From positions 1 through 10,468 of the forward strand of contig CALNBV010000104.1 of the NCBI GenBank assembly GCA_937874515.1: 10,468 nt of DNA, given 5' to 3'. Position numbers and translations under genes: made by a program. This DNA comes from an uncultured Paenibacillaceae bacterium (GTDB lineage Bacteria; Bacillota; Bacilli; Aneurinibacillales; Aneurinibacillaceae). Shown here in pieces: positions 1 to 6,849 of the stretch. Numbering within the stretch: the stretch's first letter is position 1; each line of letters begins with the position of its first letter. The notes below the pieces were generated by a model, which ran no database searches, had not been told where the DNA came from, and worked only from the letters and a program-made list of their open reading frames with translations.

Positions 1-617
1 TTGTAGGGGTAAATGGTGTAGGGAAAACGACCACCATCGGGAAAATTGCCCACATGTTTAAAAGCGAGGGAAAGAAAGTAGTCATGGCTGCAGGGGATAC
101 CTTCCGTGCCGGCGCTATTGAACAATTAGAGGTATGGGGAGAACGGGTCGGTGTAGATGTGATTAAACAACAATCTGGTTCAGACCCTGCGGCAGTTATT
201 TTTGATGGGATTCAAGCTGCTCGTGCCCGAAACGCAGATATTCTTCTTTGCGATACGGCAGGCCGTCTGCAAAATAAAGCCAATTTAATGGAAGAATTAG
301 CGAAAATCCATCGGGTGATTCAACGGGAAGTGCCAGGTGCCCCTCATGAAACCTTGCTGGTGTTAGATGCAACCACCGGGCAAAATGCCTTAAGCCAGGC
401 GAAAGCCTTCCATCAATCCACGAAATTAACAGGGATTGTGCTCACCAAATTAGATGGCACGGCAAAAGGTGGAATTGTCATCGCTATCCGCAATGAATTG
501 GATATCCCTGTAAAACTTATTGGGTTAGGGGAAAAAATGGATGATTTACAACCCTTTGATCCGGATCAATTTGTTGCAGCTCTCTTTACAGGAACCGATG
601 ATGAAGTAGTAAAGTAA
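1..617 (+). CDS. ftsY: Signal recognition particle receptor FtsY, C-terminal GTPase part (5' truncated by window)
   Basis: FtsY is the membrane-associated SRP receptor GTPase. It docks the Ffh-ribosome-nascent chain complex at the Sec translocon. The reading frame is already open at base 3 and begins inside the P-loop (GVNGVGKTTTIGK), so the N-terminal acidic A domain, most of the N domain and the true start lie upstream. The remaining SRP-GTPase motifs are all present and in order: DTFRAGAIEQL, DTAGR, TKLDG and the closing GLGEKMDDLQPFD. The protein ends shortly after FVAALF, where FtsY proteins normally end, so the 3' end is intact. Its partner Ffh is encoded two genes downstream, the usual Bacillales arrangement. 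The family call is secure. The ATG at 54 is internal and is not the start. Confidence 0.96.
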   Translation, partial: VGVNGVGKTTTIGKIAHMFKSEGKKVVMAAGDTFRAGAIEQLEVWGERVGVDVIKQQSGSDPAAVIFDGIQAARARNADILLCDTAGRLQNKANLMEELAKIHRVIQREVPGAPHETLLVLDATTGQNALSQAKAFHQSTKLTGIVLTKLDGTAKGGIVIAIRNELDIPVKLIGLGEKMDDLQPFDPDQFVAALFTGTDDEVVK

Positions 618-623
618 ATTTGC

Positions 624-652
624 TTGACACTTAAATGGTTTTCCTATATGAT
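624..652 (+). promoter_or_regulatory. Sigma-A-type promoter for ylxM-ffh
   Basis: TTGACA (624-629) is a perfect -35 box. It is followed after 17 bp by TATGAT (647-652), a 5/6 match to the -10 consensus. The site lies just after the ftsY stop and about 50 bp before ylxM, so it should start a transcript near 659 that reads ylxM and ffh. No terminator is visible between ftsY and this promoter, so read-through from ftsY is also possible. Confidence 0.8.
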
Positions 653-700
653 AAAACACTGTAAAGCATTTCATCTTTACAAGACAGGATGGATATAGAA

Positions 701-1060
701 ATGCTTGAAGAAACGAATCGCTTGCAACTTTTATTTGATTTCTATGGCAAGTTGCTGAAAGATAAACAGCGCCAATACTTCGAGATGTATTATCAGGACG
801 ATTTATCCCTGGGAGAAATCGCTGAATTATTACAGGTTAGCCGCCAGGCGGTTTTTGACCAGGTAAAACGTGTGGCCAGGCAGTTAGAACAATACGAGAG
901 TAAACTTCAATTGCTTACACGTTATGAAGAAAGACAAGGATTGTTAGGTGCCTTGAAACAAGAGCTTGGCAAGGAACCTAATAGTCAGGCATATCAATTG
1001 GTTACCCAGCTTATGCAGCTGGAAATGGAGATCGATGAGGAGGCGGACCATGGCCTTTGA
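701..1060 (+). CDS. ylxM: YlxM family (UPF0122) putative DNA-binding/SRP-associated protein
   Basis: This is a small helix-turn-helix protein of the UPF0122 family, normally encoded immediately upstream of ffh. In related Gram-positives it has been linked to the SRP pathway. The N-terminal LLFDFYGKLL and MYYQDDLSLGEIAELL segments and the helix SRQAVFDQVKR form a sigma-70 region-4-like HTH at about residues 36-66. The C-terminal third is a charged helix (QLMQLEMEIDEEADHGL). I chose ATG 701 (119 aa) over the in-frame ATG at 689 because AGGATGG at 686-692 is 8 nt upstream of 701. The 689 start would overlap that site and has no spacing to a Shine-Dalgarno. The stop overlaps the ffh start by 11 nt, which implies translational coupling. 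The family is certain; the biochemical role is less so. Confidence 0.9.
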   Translation: MLEETNRLQLLFDFYGKLLKDKQRQYFEMYYQDDLSLGEIAELLQVSRQAVFDQVKRVARQLEQYESKLQLLTRYEERQGLLGALKQELGKEPNSQAYQLVTQLMQLEMEIDEEADHGL

Positions 1061-2399
1061 AAGTTTAGCGGGACGCCTTCAGGCAACCCTGGATAAATTG
1101 CGTGGAAAAGGGAAAGTCACCGAACAGGACGTGACTGCTGCCATGCGGGAAGTCCGACTGGCATTGCTTGAAGCGGATGTTAATTTTAAAGTTGTTAAAG
1201 ATTTTGTTAATAAAGTAAAAGAGAGAGCCGTTGGTCAGGAAGTATTAAAAAGCTTAACGCCAGGTCAACAGGTTATTAAAGTTGTTAATGAAGAACTAAC
1301 CCAGTTAATGGGTAGTGAACAAAGCAAGATTGTTCCAGCTCATAAACCGCCAACCGTAGTCATGATGGTCGGTTTGCAAGGGGCTGGTAAAACCACAACC
1401 ACAGGGAAATTAGCCAATTATCTTCGTGGGAAAATGAACCGTAAACCATTATTAGTTGCCTGCGACGTCTATCGTCCTGCTGCTATTGATCAATTGCAAG
1501 TATTGGGGAAACAATTAAGTATCCCTGTTTTTTCAATAGAAGGGGAGAAAAACCCCGTAAAAATCGCCCAGGCTGCCATGGAGTATGCCAAAGAGGAACA
1601 TCGGGATTTCGTCCTCATTGATACCGCTGGTCGGCTTCATATTGATGAAGTGTTAATGAATGAATTAGCTGACATTAAGGAAGTTACCACCCCTCACGAG
1701 ATTCTGCTCGTTGTGGATGCCATGACTGGTCAGGATGCCGTGAATGTGGCAGAGAGTTTCAACCAGCAATTAACCCTTACAGGGGTTGTTCTTACCAAGT
1801 TGGATGGGGATACCAAAGGCGGTGCGGCCCTTTCTGTTAAAGCAGTAACAGGAACCCCTATTAAATTCGTGGGGATGGGTGAGAAAATGGACGCCCTGGA
1901 ACCTTTCTTCCCTGATCGTATGGCCAGCCGCATTCTTGGCATGGGTGATGTGCTTACCTTGATTGAGAAAGCACAATCCGAAGTGGATGAGGCCAAAGCG
2001 AAAGAAATGGAGAAGAAGATGCGTACAGCATCTTTTACCTTCGAAGATTTCCTTGAACAAATGGAACAGGTTCGCAAAATGGGTCCTATTAATGACCTGT
2101 TAAAAATGATTCCCGGAGCCAATAAAATGAAAGGCCTGAAAGACGTCAATGTTGACGAGAAGGCTATGGGCCGGGTAGAAGCCATTGTGCGATCCATGAC
2201 CATTAAAGAAAGACAGAATCCTGAAATCATGAATGCTACTCGTCGCCGTCGTATTGCTGCAGGGAGCGGAACCTCGGTTCAAGAAGTGAACCGCCTCTTA
2301 AAACAATTCGATGAAATGCGTAAAATGATGAAACAATTCACGAAGATGAATGACAAAGCCAAGAAAAAAGGCGGCAAATTTAAATTCCCATTTATGTAA
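1050..2399 (+). CDS. ffh: Signal recognition particle GTPase Ffh (SRP54)
   Basis: Ffh binds 4.5S/scRNA and the signal sequence of nascent chains and delivers them to FtsY. The 449-residue protein has a full domain set. The N domain (1-100) contains EVRLALLEADV. The G domain has GLQGAGKT (108-115), DVYRPAA (139-145), DTAGR (191-195), TKLDGD (249-254) and GMGEK (275-279). The methionine-rich M domain (about 300-440) includes the SRP-RNA binding stretch RRRRIAAGSGTSVQEVNRLL (398-417, read with its flanks). The start is ATG 1050, with GAGGAGG just upstream, giving MAFESLAGRLQ as in other Ffh proteins. The frame is open further upstream to 966, but that part overlaps ylxM and has no ribosome binding site. 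The length matches the family. Confidence 0.97.
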   Translation: MAFESLAGRLQATLDKLRGKGKVTEQDVTAAMREVRLALLEADVNFKVVKDFVNKVKERAVGQEVLKSLTPGQQVIKVVNEELTQLMGSEQSKIVPAHKPPTVVMMVGLQGAGKTTTTGKLANYLRGKMNRKPLLVACDVYRPAAIDQLQVLGKQLSIPVFSIEGEKNPVKIAQAAMEYAKEEHRDFVLIDTAGRLHIDEVLMNELADIKEVTTPHEILLVVDAMTGQDAVNVAESFNQQLTLTGVVLTKLDGDTKGGAALSVKAVTGTPIKFVGMGEKMDALEPFFPDRMASRILGMGDVLTLIEKAQSEVDEAKAKEMEKKMRTASFTFEDFLEQMEQVRKMGPINDLLKMIPGANKMKGLKDVNVDEKAMGRVEAIVRSMTIKERQNPEIMNATRRRRIAAGSGTSVQEVNRLLKQFDEMRKMMKQFTKMNDKAKKKGGKFKFPFM

Positions 2400-2417
2400 G
2401 CTAAACGTTAGTTTCCT

Positions 2418-2447
2418 TCGACAGGGACTATTGTTATAGACTATAAA
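2418..2447 (+). promoter_or_regulatory. Possible sigma-A promoter for rpsP
   Basis: TCGACA (2418-2423, 5/6 to TTGACA) and TATAAA (2442-2447, 5/6 to TATAAT) are separated by 18 bp in the 77-bp ffh-rpsP gap. No terminator hairpin is seen after ffh, so this would be an internal promoter raising expression of the ribosomal protein gene. The spacing is slightly long and the call rests on pattern only. Confidence 0.4.
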
Positions 2448-2476
2448 TTTTAAAAATCAACTGGAGGTATATTATT

Positions 2477-2749
2477 ATGGCAGTAAAAATTCGTTTAAAG
2501 CGCATGGGCGCTAAAAAATCTCCTTTCTATCGTGTAGTTGTAGCGGATTCTCGTGCACCACGTGATGGCCGTTTCATTGAAGAAATCGGCACTTACAATC
2601 CTGTTGCACAACCTGCACAAGTTTCTATCAATGAAGAAAAAGCTTTACAATGGCTTACTACTGGTGCTCAACCAACTGATACAGTGAAAAACCTGTTCAG
2701 CAAAGCTGGTATTCTTCAAAAGTTCCACGAAGCAAAGCGCCAGAAGTAG
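2477..2749 (+). CDS. rpsP: Small ribosomal subunit protein bS16
   Basis: bS16 is an early-assembling protein of the 30S subunit body. The 90-residue product starts with the family signature MAVKIRLKRMGAKKSPFYR and continues with VVVADSRAPRDGRFIEEIGTYNP, which covers most of the conserved fold. The C-terminus is the usual short basic tail (FHEAKRQK). The ribosome binding site GGAGGT (2463-2468) lies 8 nt before the ATG. The length matches Bacillales homologues. Its position between ffh and khpA is the standard order in this group. Confidence 0.98.
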   Translation: MAVKIRLKRMGAKKSPFYRVVVADSRAPRDGRFIEEIGTYNPVAQPAQVSINEEKALQWLTTGAQPTDTVKNLFSKAGILQKFHEAKRQK

Positions 2750-2781
2750 TAAGATCACACCACTTATAAGGGGTTTTTAAA

Positions 2782-3009
2782 ATGAAACCATTAATTGAAG
2801 TGATCGCTAAAGCGCTTGTGGACCATCCGGAAGATGTTTCGGTAAAAGAAATCGAAAAAGATCAAACGGTGGTTTACCAATTATCAGTCCATCCCGATGA
2901 CATGGGGAAAGTGATTGGCAAACAAGGGCGGATTGCCAAGTCAATTCGCACGGTTGTCAGCTCCCTTGCTCAAAAGAAAAATCAACGGGTGACCATTGAA
3001 ATACGGTAA
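2782..3009 (+). CDS. khpA: KH-domain RNA-binding protein KhpA (YlqC)
   Basis: KhpA is a small single-KH RNA-binding protein. In other Gram-positives it works with KhpB/Jag in cell-shape control and post-transcriptional regulation. The whole 75-residue protein is one KH domain. The beta strand VVYQLSVHPDDMGKVIG leads into the GxxG loop GKQG (46-49), then the helix RIAKSIRTVVSSLA and a final strand QRVTIEIR. The ribosome binding site is AAGGGG at about 2768-2773. It lies 32 bp after rpsP and is probably cotranscribed with it. A hairpin directly after the stop suggests that at least part of the transcript ends here. Confidence 0.93.
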   Translation: MKPLIEVIAKALVDHPEDVSVKEIEKDQTVVYQLSVHPDDMGKVIGKQGRIAKSIRTVVSSLAQKKNQRVTIEIR

Positions 3010-3014
3010 TTCTT

Positions 3015-3050
3015 GAAGCTGGGAGGAATATCCCAGCTTCTTATTTAATT
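3015..3050 (+). terminator. Intrinsic terminator-like hairpin after khpA
   Basis: This is a perfect 10-bp inverted repeat: GAAGCTGGGA (3015-3024), loop GGAATA, then TCCCAGCTTC (3031-3040). It is followed by TTATTTAATTT. The stem is strong, but the T tract is interrupted by A residues, so termination may be partial. It sits 5 bp after the khpA stop and separates khpA from ylqD. I found no convincing promoter between it and ylqD, so downstream genes probably depend on read-through. Confidence 0.75.
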
Positions 3051-3100
3051 TATACAAGAGTTATTTTTTTCTTTAGGATTGAATCAGGGGAGGAAAGCCC

Positions 3101-3520
3101 ATGATAACTGTTAAAAGGCCAATTAAAGTGAAAATGATTTTAACAGAGGATTCGAGGAAACAGCTTGAAGAAGAATTCTCTTCTCGAAAAAAACGATATG
3201 AATTGGAATTGGAACAATTGCAATTCCAGGGAAAAAAGTTATTGCTAGAAGCCCAAAGGCGAGGGATGGAAGCTCAGGAAGTGGTTCAGCAACGGATGTT
3301 TAAAGAGGAATCCTCCCGCCGTAAAAAAATCTCTGACTTAGATTTTCAAATTCAACAATTATCAGTGATTCCTGATGGCTCAGAAGTCTTGTATACTACC
3401 GTTGAAAGTGAAATTGAAGTAAAGGTTGGAGACAATTGGGATCATGTGATTAATCAAGCTGAAATCATTCTTTTAGATGGAGTGATTCATGAAATAAGAG
3501 GAGTGGACAGAAAGCAGTGA
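3101..3520 (+). CDS. ylqD: YlqD family protein (function unknown)
   Basis: This is a conserved Bacillales protein found between khpA and rimM. The function is not known to me. The first 13 residues (MITVKRPIKVKMI) look like a beta strand. A long, highly charged helix follows at about 14-85, with many E, K, R and Q residues, consistent with a coiled coil. A C-terminal beta-type segment follows (VESEIEVKVGDNWD, then IILLDGVIHEIRGV). No signal peptide or membrane segment is present, so it is presumably cytosolic. The start ATG 3101 has GGGGAGGAAA 4 nt upstream. The last four bases overlap the GTG start of rimM, so the two are probably translationally coupled. The 139-residue length is usual for the family, as far as I recall. 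Confidence 0.85.
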   Translation: MITVKRPIKVKMILTEDSRKQLEEEFSSRKKRYELELEQLQFQGKKLLLEAQRRGMEAQEVVQQRMFKEESSRRKKISDLDFQIQQLSVIPDGSEVLYTTVESEIEVKVGDNWDHVINQAEIILLDGVIHEIRGVDRKQ

Positions 3521-4038
3521 TTCAGGAATATATCACCGTTGGAAAACTAGTCAATACCCATGGTTTAAAAGGAGAAGTAAGGATTTGGCCTGAAACCGAT
3601 TTTCCTGAGGAACGATTCAAAAAAGGAAAAGCGCTTTATTTATTTGCACCGGGTCAGGCTGAACCCATAGAGCTGACAATTACTTCTGTTAAGCCCTATA
3701 AGAATATGTATAATATGACCTTTAAAGGGATTGATTCCATTCATCAAGTGGAAAAATGGAAAGGCGGTCTTCTAAAAGTGAATAAGGAGGACCGTATGCC
3801 TCTTGGGGAAGGGGAGTTTTATTTCCAGGATATTGTCGGTTGTCAGGTGTTTTCTCAGGAAAATGAGGAGTTGCTAGGGGAAATTACAGATATTTTGCAA
3901 CCTGGAGCCAATGATGTATGGGTGATTAAACGCCCCAATGGGAAAGAAGCCCTGATTCCTTATATTGATGATGTGGTAAAAAAGGTCGATGTGGTTAAGA
4001 AAAAAGTAATCATATACCCTATGCCTGGATTGTTATAG
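3517..4038 (+). CDS. rimM: Ribosome maturation factor RimM
   Basis: RimM assists 30S head assembly and 16S rRNA processing by binding uS19. The 173-residue protein has the N-terminal beta-barrel, with VGKLVNTHGLKGEVRIWPETDFPE at about 8-31 and the hallmark HGLKGEVR at 15-22. A C-terminal PRC-barrel (about 99-171) includes EFYFQDIVGCQV, ANDVWVIKRPNGKEALIPYIDDVV and a closing hydrophobic tail. The start is GTG 3517, overlapping the ylqD stop as GTGA. The purine-rich AAGAGGAG lies somewhat far upstream (13 nt), which fits coupling to ylqD translation. It is followed after 9 bp by trmD, its usual partner. Confidence 0.95.
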   Translation: MIQEYITVGKLVNTHGLKGEVRIWPETDFPEERFKKGKALYLFAPGQAEPIELTITSVKPYKNMYNMTFKGIDSIHQVEKWKGGLLKVNKEDRMPLGEGEFYFQDIVGCQVFSQENEELLGEITDILQPGANDVWVIKRPNGKEALIPYIDDVVKKVDVVKKKVIIYPMPGLL

Positions 4039-4047
4039 GGTGATGGT

Positions 4048-4797
4048 ATGAAAATAGATATTTTAACCTTATTTCCCGAAATGTTTACAGGGGTACTTTC
4101 CTCCAGTATTCTTGGAAAGGCTGCTGATAAGCAATTAGTATCTTTTCGTACGGTTAATTTCCGGGACTATTCTGGGAATAAACATGGCCAAGTTGATGAT
4201 ACTCCTTATGGCGGAGGGGGAGGGATGGTTTTAAAGCCAGACCCTATTTTTCGGGCGGTAGAAGATTTGTTATCGTCTGAAGATAAAGAAACCACAACCA
4301 AACCATCCCGGGTGATTCTACTTTGTCCCCAGGGAAAACCATATGAACAAAAAGATGCAGAAGAATTAGCCAAAGAAGATCATTTAATCTTTATTTGTGG
4401 CCATTATGAAGGGTATGATGAGCGAATTCGCCAACACCTGGTGACCGATGAATATTCCATTGGGGATTATGTATTAACAGGCGGGGAATTGCCTGCCATG
4501 GTGATGATTGATAGTATTGTGCGGTTGCAAAAAGGGGCCCTTGGTAACGAGAGTTCTGCTGTTACAGATTCATACAGTACAGGGTTGCTTGAATATCCCC
4601 ACTATACCCGTCCCCCTGAATTTCGCCAGTGGAAAGTACCAGATGTGCTTCTCTCAGGCCATCACGGCAATATATCTAAATGGCGTGTAAAAGAATCCCT
4701 TCGCCGCACCTTACAACGGCGTCCTGATCTATTGGAAAAGTATCCTTTAACAGATGAAATGAAAAAAATGCTAAAGGAACTCCAGGAAGAGTTGTAA
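4048..4797 (+). CDS. trmD: tRNA (guanine-N1)-methyltransferase TrmD
   Basis: TrmD uses S-adenosylmethionine to make m1G37 in tRNAs, which prevents +1 frameshifting. The 249-residue protein is a SPOUT methyltransferase. It opens with MKIDILTLFPEMF and carries the glycine-rich DDTPYGGGGGMVLKP loop at 50-64. The trefoil-knot SAM site spans GHYEGYDERI (118-127) and YSIGDYVLTGGE (136-147). R159 and D174 match the catalytic pair of the family by alignment with the E. coli enzyme from memory. The C-terminal tRNA-binding domain has YPHYTRPPEFRQWKVPDVL and GNISKWR. The SD-like GGTGAT lies just before ATG 4048. The stop codon is embedded in the -35 box of the next promoter. Confidence 0.97.
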   Translation: MKIDILTLFPEMFTGVLSSSILGKAADKQLVSFRTVNFRDYSGNKHGQVDDTPYGGGGGMVLKPDPIFRAVEDLLSSEDKETTTKPSRVILLCPQGKPYEQKDAEELAKEDHLIFICGHYEGYDERIRQHLVTDEYSIGDYVLTGGELPAMVMIDSIVRLQKGALGNESSAVTDSYSTGLLEYPHYTRPPEFRQWKVPDVLLSGHHGNISKWRVKESLRRTLQRRPDLLEKYPLTDEMKKMLKELQEEL

Positions 4798-4820
4798 ACA
4801 TTGTTCGGCTATGTTATGAT
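4792..4820 (+). promoter_or_regulatory. Extended -10 promoter of rplS
   Basis: TTGTAA (4792-4797) and TATGAT (4815-4820) are spaced by exactly 17 bp. The -10 is preceded by the TGn extension (TGT at 4812-4814). The -35 box contains the trmD stop codon. Transcription would begin near 4827, producing a roughly 110-nt leader before rplS. Confidence 0.7.
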
Positions 4821-4826
4821 ATCAGT

Positions 4827-4937
4827 TGTGGGTGAAAAGCCCGGTGATCAAGATGGTCCTCTTCCTATCTCGAAGTCATGGAAAAGCCTGTGTTCTTTGA
4901 ATATGGAATGAACGTCTGCTGGAAGGAGGAAGATGGC
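4827..4937 (+). ncRNA. L19 ribosomal protein leader (rplS 5' UTR autoregulatory element)
   Basis: The 140-bp trmD-rplS gap holds no gene but has a promoter followed by a structured leader. The part nearest rplS reads GTTCTTTGAATATGGAATG (4892-4910) followed by AACGTCTGCTGG (4911-4922). From memory this resembles the conserved core of the L19 leader known upstream of rplS in Bacilli. Visible pairings include GTTC/GAAC (4892-4895 with 4910-4913) closed by AGC/GCT (4885-4887 with 4918-4920) across a symmetric 4x4 internal loop. AGAT/ATCT pairing occurs further upstream (4851-4870). In the family, free L19 is thought to bind and repress. Start and end are approximate. A covariance search would settle it. 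Confidence 0.65.
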
Positions 4938-5291
4938 ATGCAAGAGTTACTTCGCGAAATCACTAAAGCGAACATGAAAGAGGAAATCCCAGCATTTCGT
5001 CCAGGGGATACTGTACGTGTTCACTTAAAAGTAATCGAGGGCCAACGGGAACGGATTCAGGTTTTCGAAGGTGTTGTGATTAAACGCCGGGGATCCGGAA
5101 TTAGTGAAACTTTTACTGTTCGTAAGATTTCTTACGGCATAGGGGTTGAACGTACATTACCGTTACATTCTCCGAAGATTGACAAAATCGAACTTATGCG
5201 TTCTGGTAGAGTTCGCCGTGCGAAACTTTACTACTTACGTGACCGGGTGGGTAAAGCTGCTCGTATTAAAGAAATTCACCGTAATAAATAA
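4938..5291 (+). CDS. rplS: Large ribosomal subunit protein bL19
   Basis: bL19 sits at the 30S-50S interface. The 117-residue product starts MQELLREITKANMKEEIPAF and contains FRPGDTVRVHLKVIEG, RIQVFEGVVIKRRGSG and TFTVRKISYGIGVERTLPLH. It ends with GRVRRAKLYYLRDRVGKAA and a basic tail, all typical of the family. I placed the start at ATG 4938, with AAGGAGGA (4923-4930) 7 nt upstream. The frame is open to an ATG at 4878, but those 20 codons lie in the leader RNA, have no ribosome binding site and do not resemble bL19. The gene has its own promoter and leader and ends at an intrinsic terminator, so it behaves as a separately controlled unit. Confidence 0.97.
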   Translation: MQELLREITKANMKEEIPAFRPGDTVRVHLKVIEGQRERIQVFEGVVIKRRGSGISETFTVRKISYGIGVERTLPLHSPKIDKIELMRSGRVRRAKLYYLRDRVGKAARIKEIHRNK

Positions 5292-5303
5292 TTGGTGTGG
5301 AGA

Positions 5304-5330
5304 AGGGGCTTGTATTCAAGCCTCTTTTTT
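5304..5330 (+). terminator. Intrinsic terminator after rplS
   Basis: Stem AGGGGCTTG (5304-5312), loop TATT, then CAAGCCTCT (5317-5325). This gives 9 bp including one G-U pair, followed by TTTTT. It lies 12 bp after the rplS stop. Its descending arm is also complementary to the ribosome binding site of lepB (see findings). Confidence 0.85.
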
Positions 5331-5361
5331 CACTATTATTTTATAAAAAGGAGGCTTTTTC

Positions 5362-5922
5362 GTGTCCGAAGAATCATCCGTTCAACCGAAGAAAAAAAAT
5401 GAAGTATGGGAATGGATTAAAGCCTTATTAATTGCCGGGGTCCTTGCTTTAGTGATTCGCAGTTATATATTTGCCCCGTTTTTAGTTGATGGTTCCTCCA
5501 TGATGCCTACCCTAGAAAACCGGGAGCGGCTAATCGTTAATAAATTTATTTATTTTTTACATACACCACAACCAGGTGAAATTATTGTTTTTCATGCAGA
5601 TGCTAAAAAAGATTACATAAAACGTGTGATTGCTACAGAAGGACAAACTGTAGAAATGCGAAATGATGTATTATACATAGATGGCAAAGGGAAAGAAGAG
5701 CCTTATTTAGACCGGTATAAAGCTGATGCAAGAACGAAAGGCATTCTGTTAACGGAAGACTTCGGACCCATTGAAGTGCCCAAAGGGCATATTTTTGTGA
5801 TGGGGGATAATCGGCAAAACAGTACAGATAGCCGTTTTATAGGTCCAGTAGAGGTTGATCAAGTTGTGGGTCGAGCAGACCTTATTATGTGGCCTTTAGA
5901 TAAATTTGAGGTATTACCATAA
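5362..5922 (+). CDS. lepB: Type I signal peptidase (SipT/LepB family)
   Basis: This membrane-anchored serine protease removes signal peptides from exported proteins. The 186-residue protein has a charged cytoplasmic N-terminus (1-18), one membrane segment (about 19-36, ALLIAGVLALVIRSYIF) and an extracellular catalytic domain. The catalytic Ser46 is in GSSMMPTL and the general-base Lys87 is in DYIKRVIA. Box E is GDNRQNSTDSR (148-158). The short form with one N-terminal membrane helix is typical of Gram-positive P-type signal peptidases. The start is GTG 5362, with an excellent AAAAAGGAGG (5345-5354) 7 nt upstream. The gene lies between the rplS terminator and rbgA. It would process exported proteins such as the two encoded at 8772-10359. 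Confidence 0.96.
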   Translation: MSEESSVQPKKKNEVWEWIKALLIAGVLALVIRSYIFAPFLVDGSSMMPTLENRERLIVNKFIYFLHTPQPGEIIVFHADAKKDYIKRVIATEGQTVEMRNDVLYIDGKGKEEPYLDRYKADARTKGILLTEDFGPIEVPKGHIFVMGDNRQNSTDSRFIGPVEVDQVVGRADLIMWPLDKFEVLP

Positions 5923-5940
5923 ACAAAAGCAGGTGAAGTA

Positions 5941-6849
5941 ATGTCTATTCAATGGTTTCCCGGCCATATGGCTAAAGCTAGAAGACAGGTTACTGAAAAA
6001 CTTAAGTTGATTGATGTTGTGATTGAGTTATTGGATGCTCGAATCCCTCTCTCTAGTCGTAACCCTATGATTGATGAAATTGTTTCGGGGAAACCCAGAA
6101 TTATTTTGTTAAATAAAGCAGACCTTGCTGATGAAAAGATTACGGCTGAATGGGTCAATCATTTTTCAACCCAGGGAATCAAGGCCTTGCCTATGGATGC
6201 CTTATCTGGACAAGGGGTTAATAAAATACCTGGAGAATGCCAGGGAGCTGTGAAAGAACTGATGGAGAAACGCAGAGCAAAAGGGATGCAGGTTCGGGCC
6301 ATCCGCACGATGATTTTAGGGATTCCCAACGTGGGAAAATCCTCTCTAATGAATCGTCTAGCTGGGAAAAAAGTGGCTCAAACTGGGGATCGTCCCGCTG
6401 TGACGAAAGCTCAGCAATGGGTTAAAATGGGGAAGACTCTAGAGTTATTAGATACCCCAGGAATTCTTTGGCCTAAATTTGAAGATCCTCTCGTGGGACT
6501 GCGATTGGCAGCTAGTGGAGCTATAAAAGACGAAATTATTGATTTTCAGGAAGTGTCTTTGTTTATCCTTGCTTATTTAAAAATGTATTATCCCCAATCC
6601 TTACAGGATCGCTATAACCTAAAAGAGCTTCCTCAGGATAAAATTGAAATGATTGAGGAAATTGGACGCCGCCGTGGGTGTATTGTGAGCGGAGGCCACA
6701 TTGACTATGATAAAGCTGCTGAATTAATCATTCGTGAACTTCGGGGAGGCAAGATGGGAAGAATTAGCCTCGAGCGGCCTAATGATTCATTTACTGTTGA
6801 TATGGCCCGGGTTCAATTAATGGAAGTGGATTATGAAGACAATCGATAA
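5941..6849 (+). CDS. rbgA: Ribosome biogenesis GTPase RbgA (YlqF)
   Basis: RbgA is a circularly permuted GTPase needed for a late step of 50S assembly. The permuted motif order is clear in the 302-residue protein. G4 NKAD (58-61) comes first, then DALSGQG (86-92), G1 GIPNVGKS (127-134), the G2 threonine T155 in PAVTKAQQW, and G3 DTPG (171-174). The N-terminus MSIQWFPGHMAKARRQ is the family signature. The C-terminal helical domain (about 190-290) would contact 23S rRNA. It starts 18 bp after lepB, with AGGTGA upstream. Its 3' end overlaps the likely rnhB start. The length is slightly above the roughly 280 residues I recall for B. subtilis. Confidence 0.96.
   Translation: MSIQWFPGHMAKARRQVTEKLKLIDVVIELLDARIPLSSRNPMIDEIVSGKPRIILLNKADLADEKITAEWVNHFSTQGIKALPMDALSGQGVNKIPGECQGAVKELMEKRRAKGMQVRAIRTMILGIPNVGKSSLMNRLAGKKVAQTGDRPAVTKAQQWVKMGKTLELLDTPGILWPKFEDPLVGLRLAASGAIKDEIIDFQEVSLFILAYLKMYYPQSLQDRYNLKELPQDKIEMIEEIGRRRGCIVSGGHIDYDKAAELIIRELRGGKMGRISLERPNDSFTVDMARVQLMEVDYEDNR

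Noticed and set aside
966..1049. Upstream in-frame extension of ffh from ATG 966
   Set aside because: It lies within ylxM, has no ribosome binding site and does not resemble Ffh. ATG 1050, with GAGGAGG upstream, gives the canonical MAFESL start.
1730..2282. Three minus-strand open frames inside ffh
   Set aside because: They are shadows of the ffh reading frame, with low-complexity translations and no ribosome binding sites.
4508..4690. Second + strand frame inside trmD
   Set aside because: It is fully contained in the conserved TrmD coding sequence in another frame and is not protein-like.
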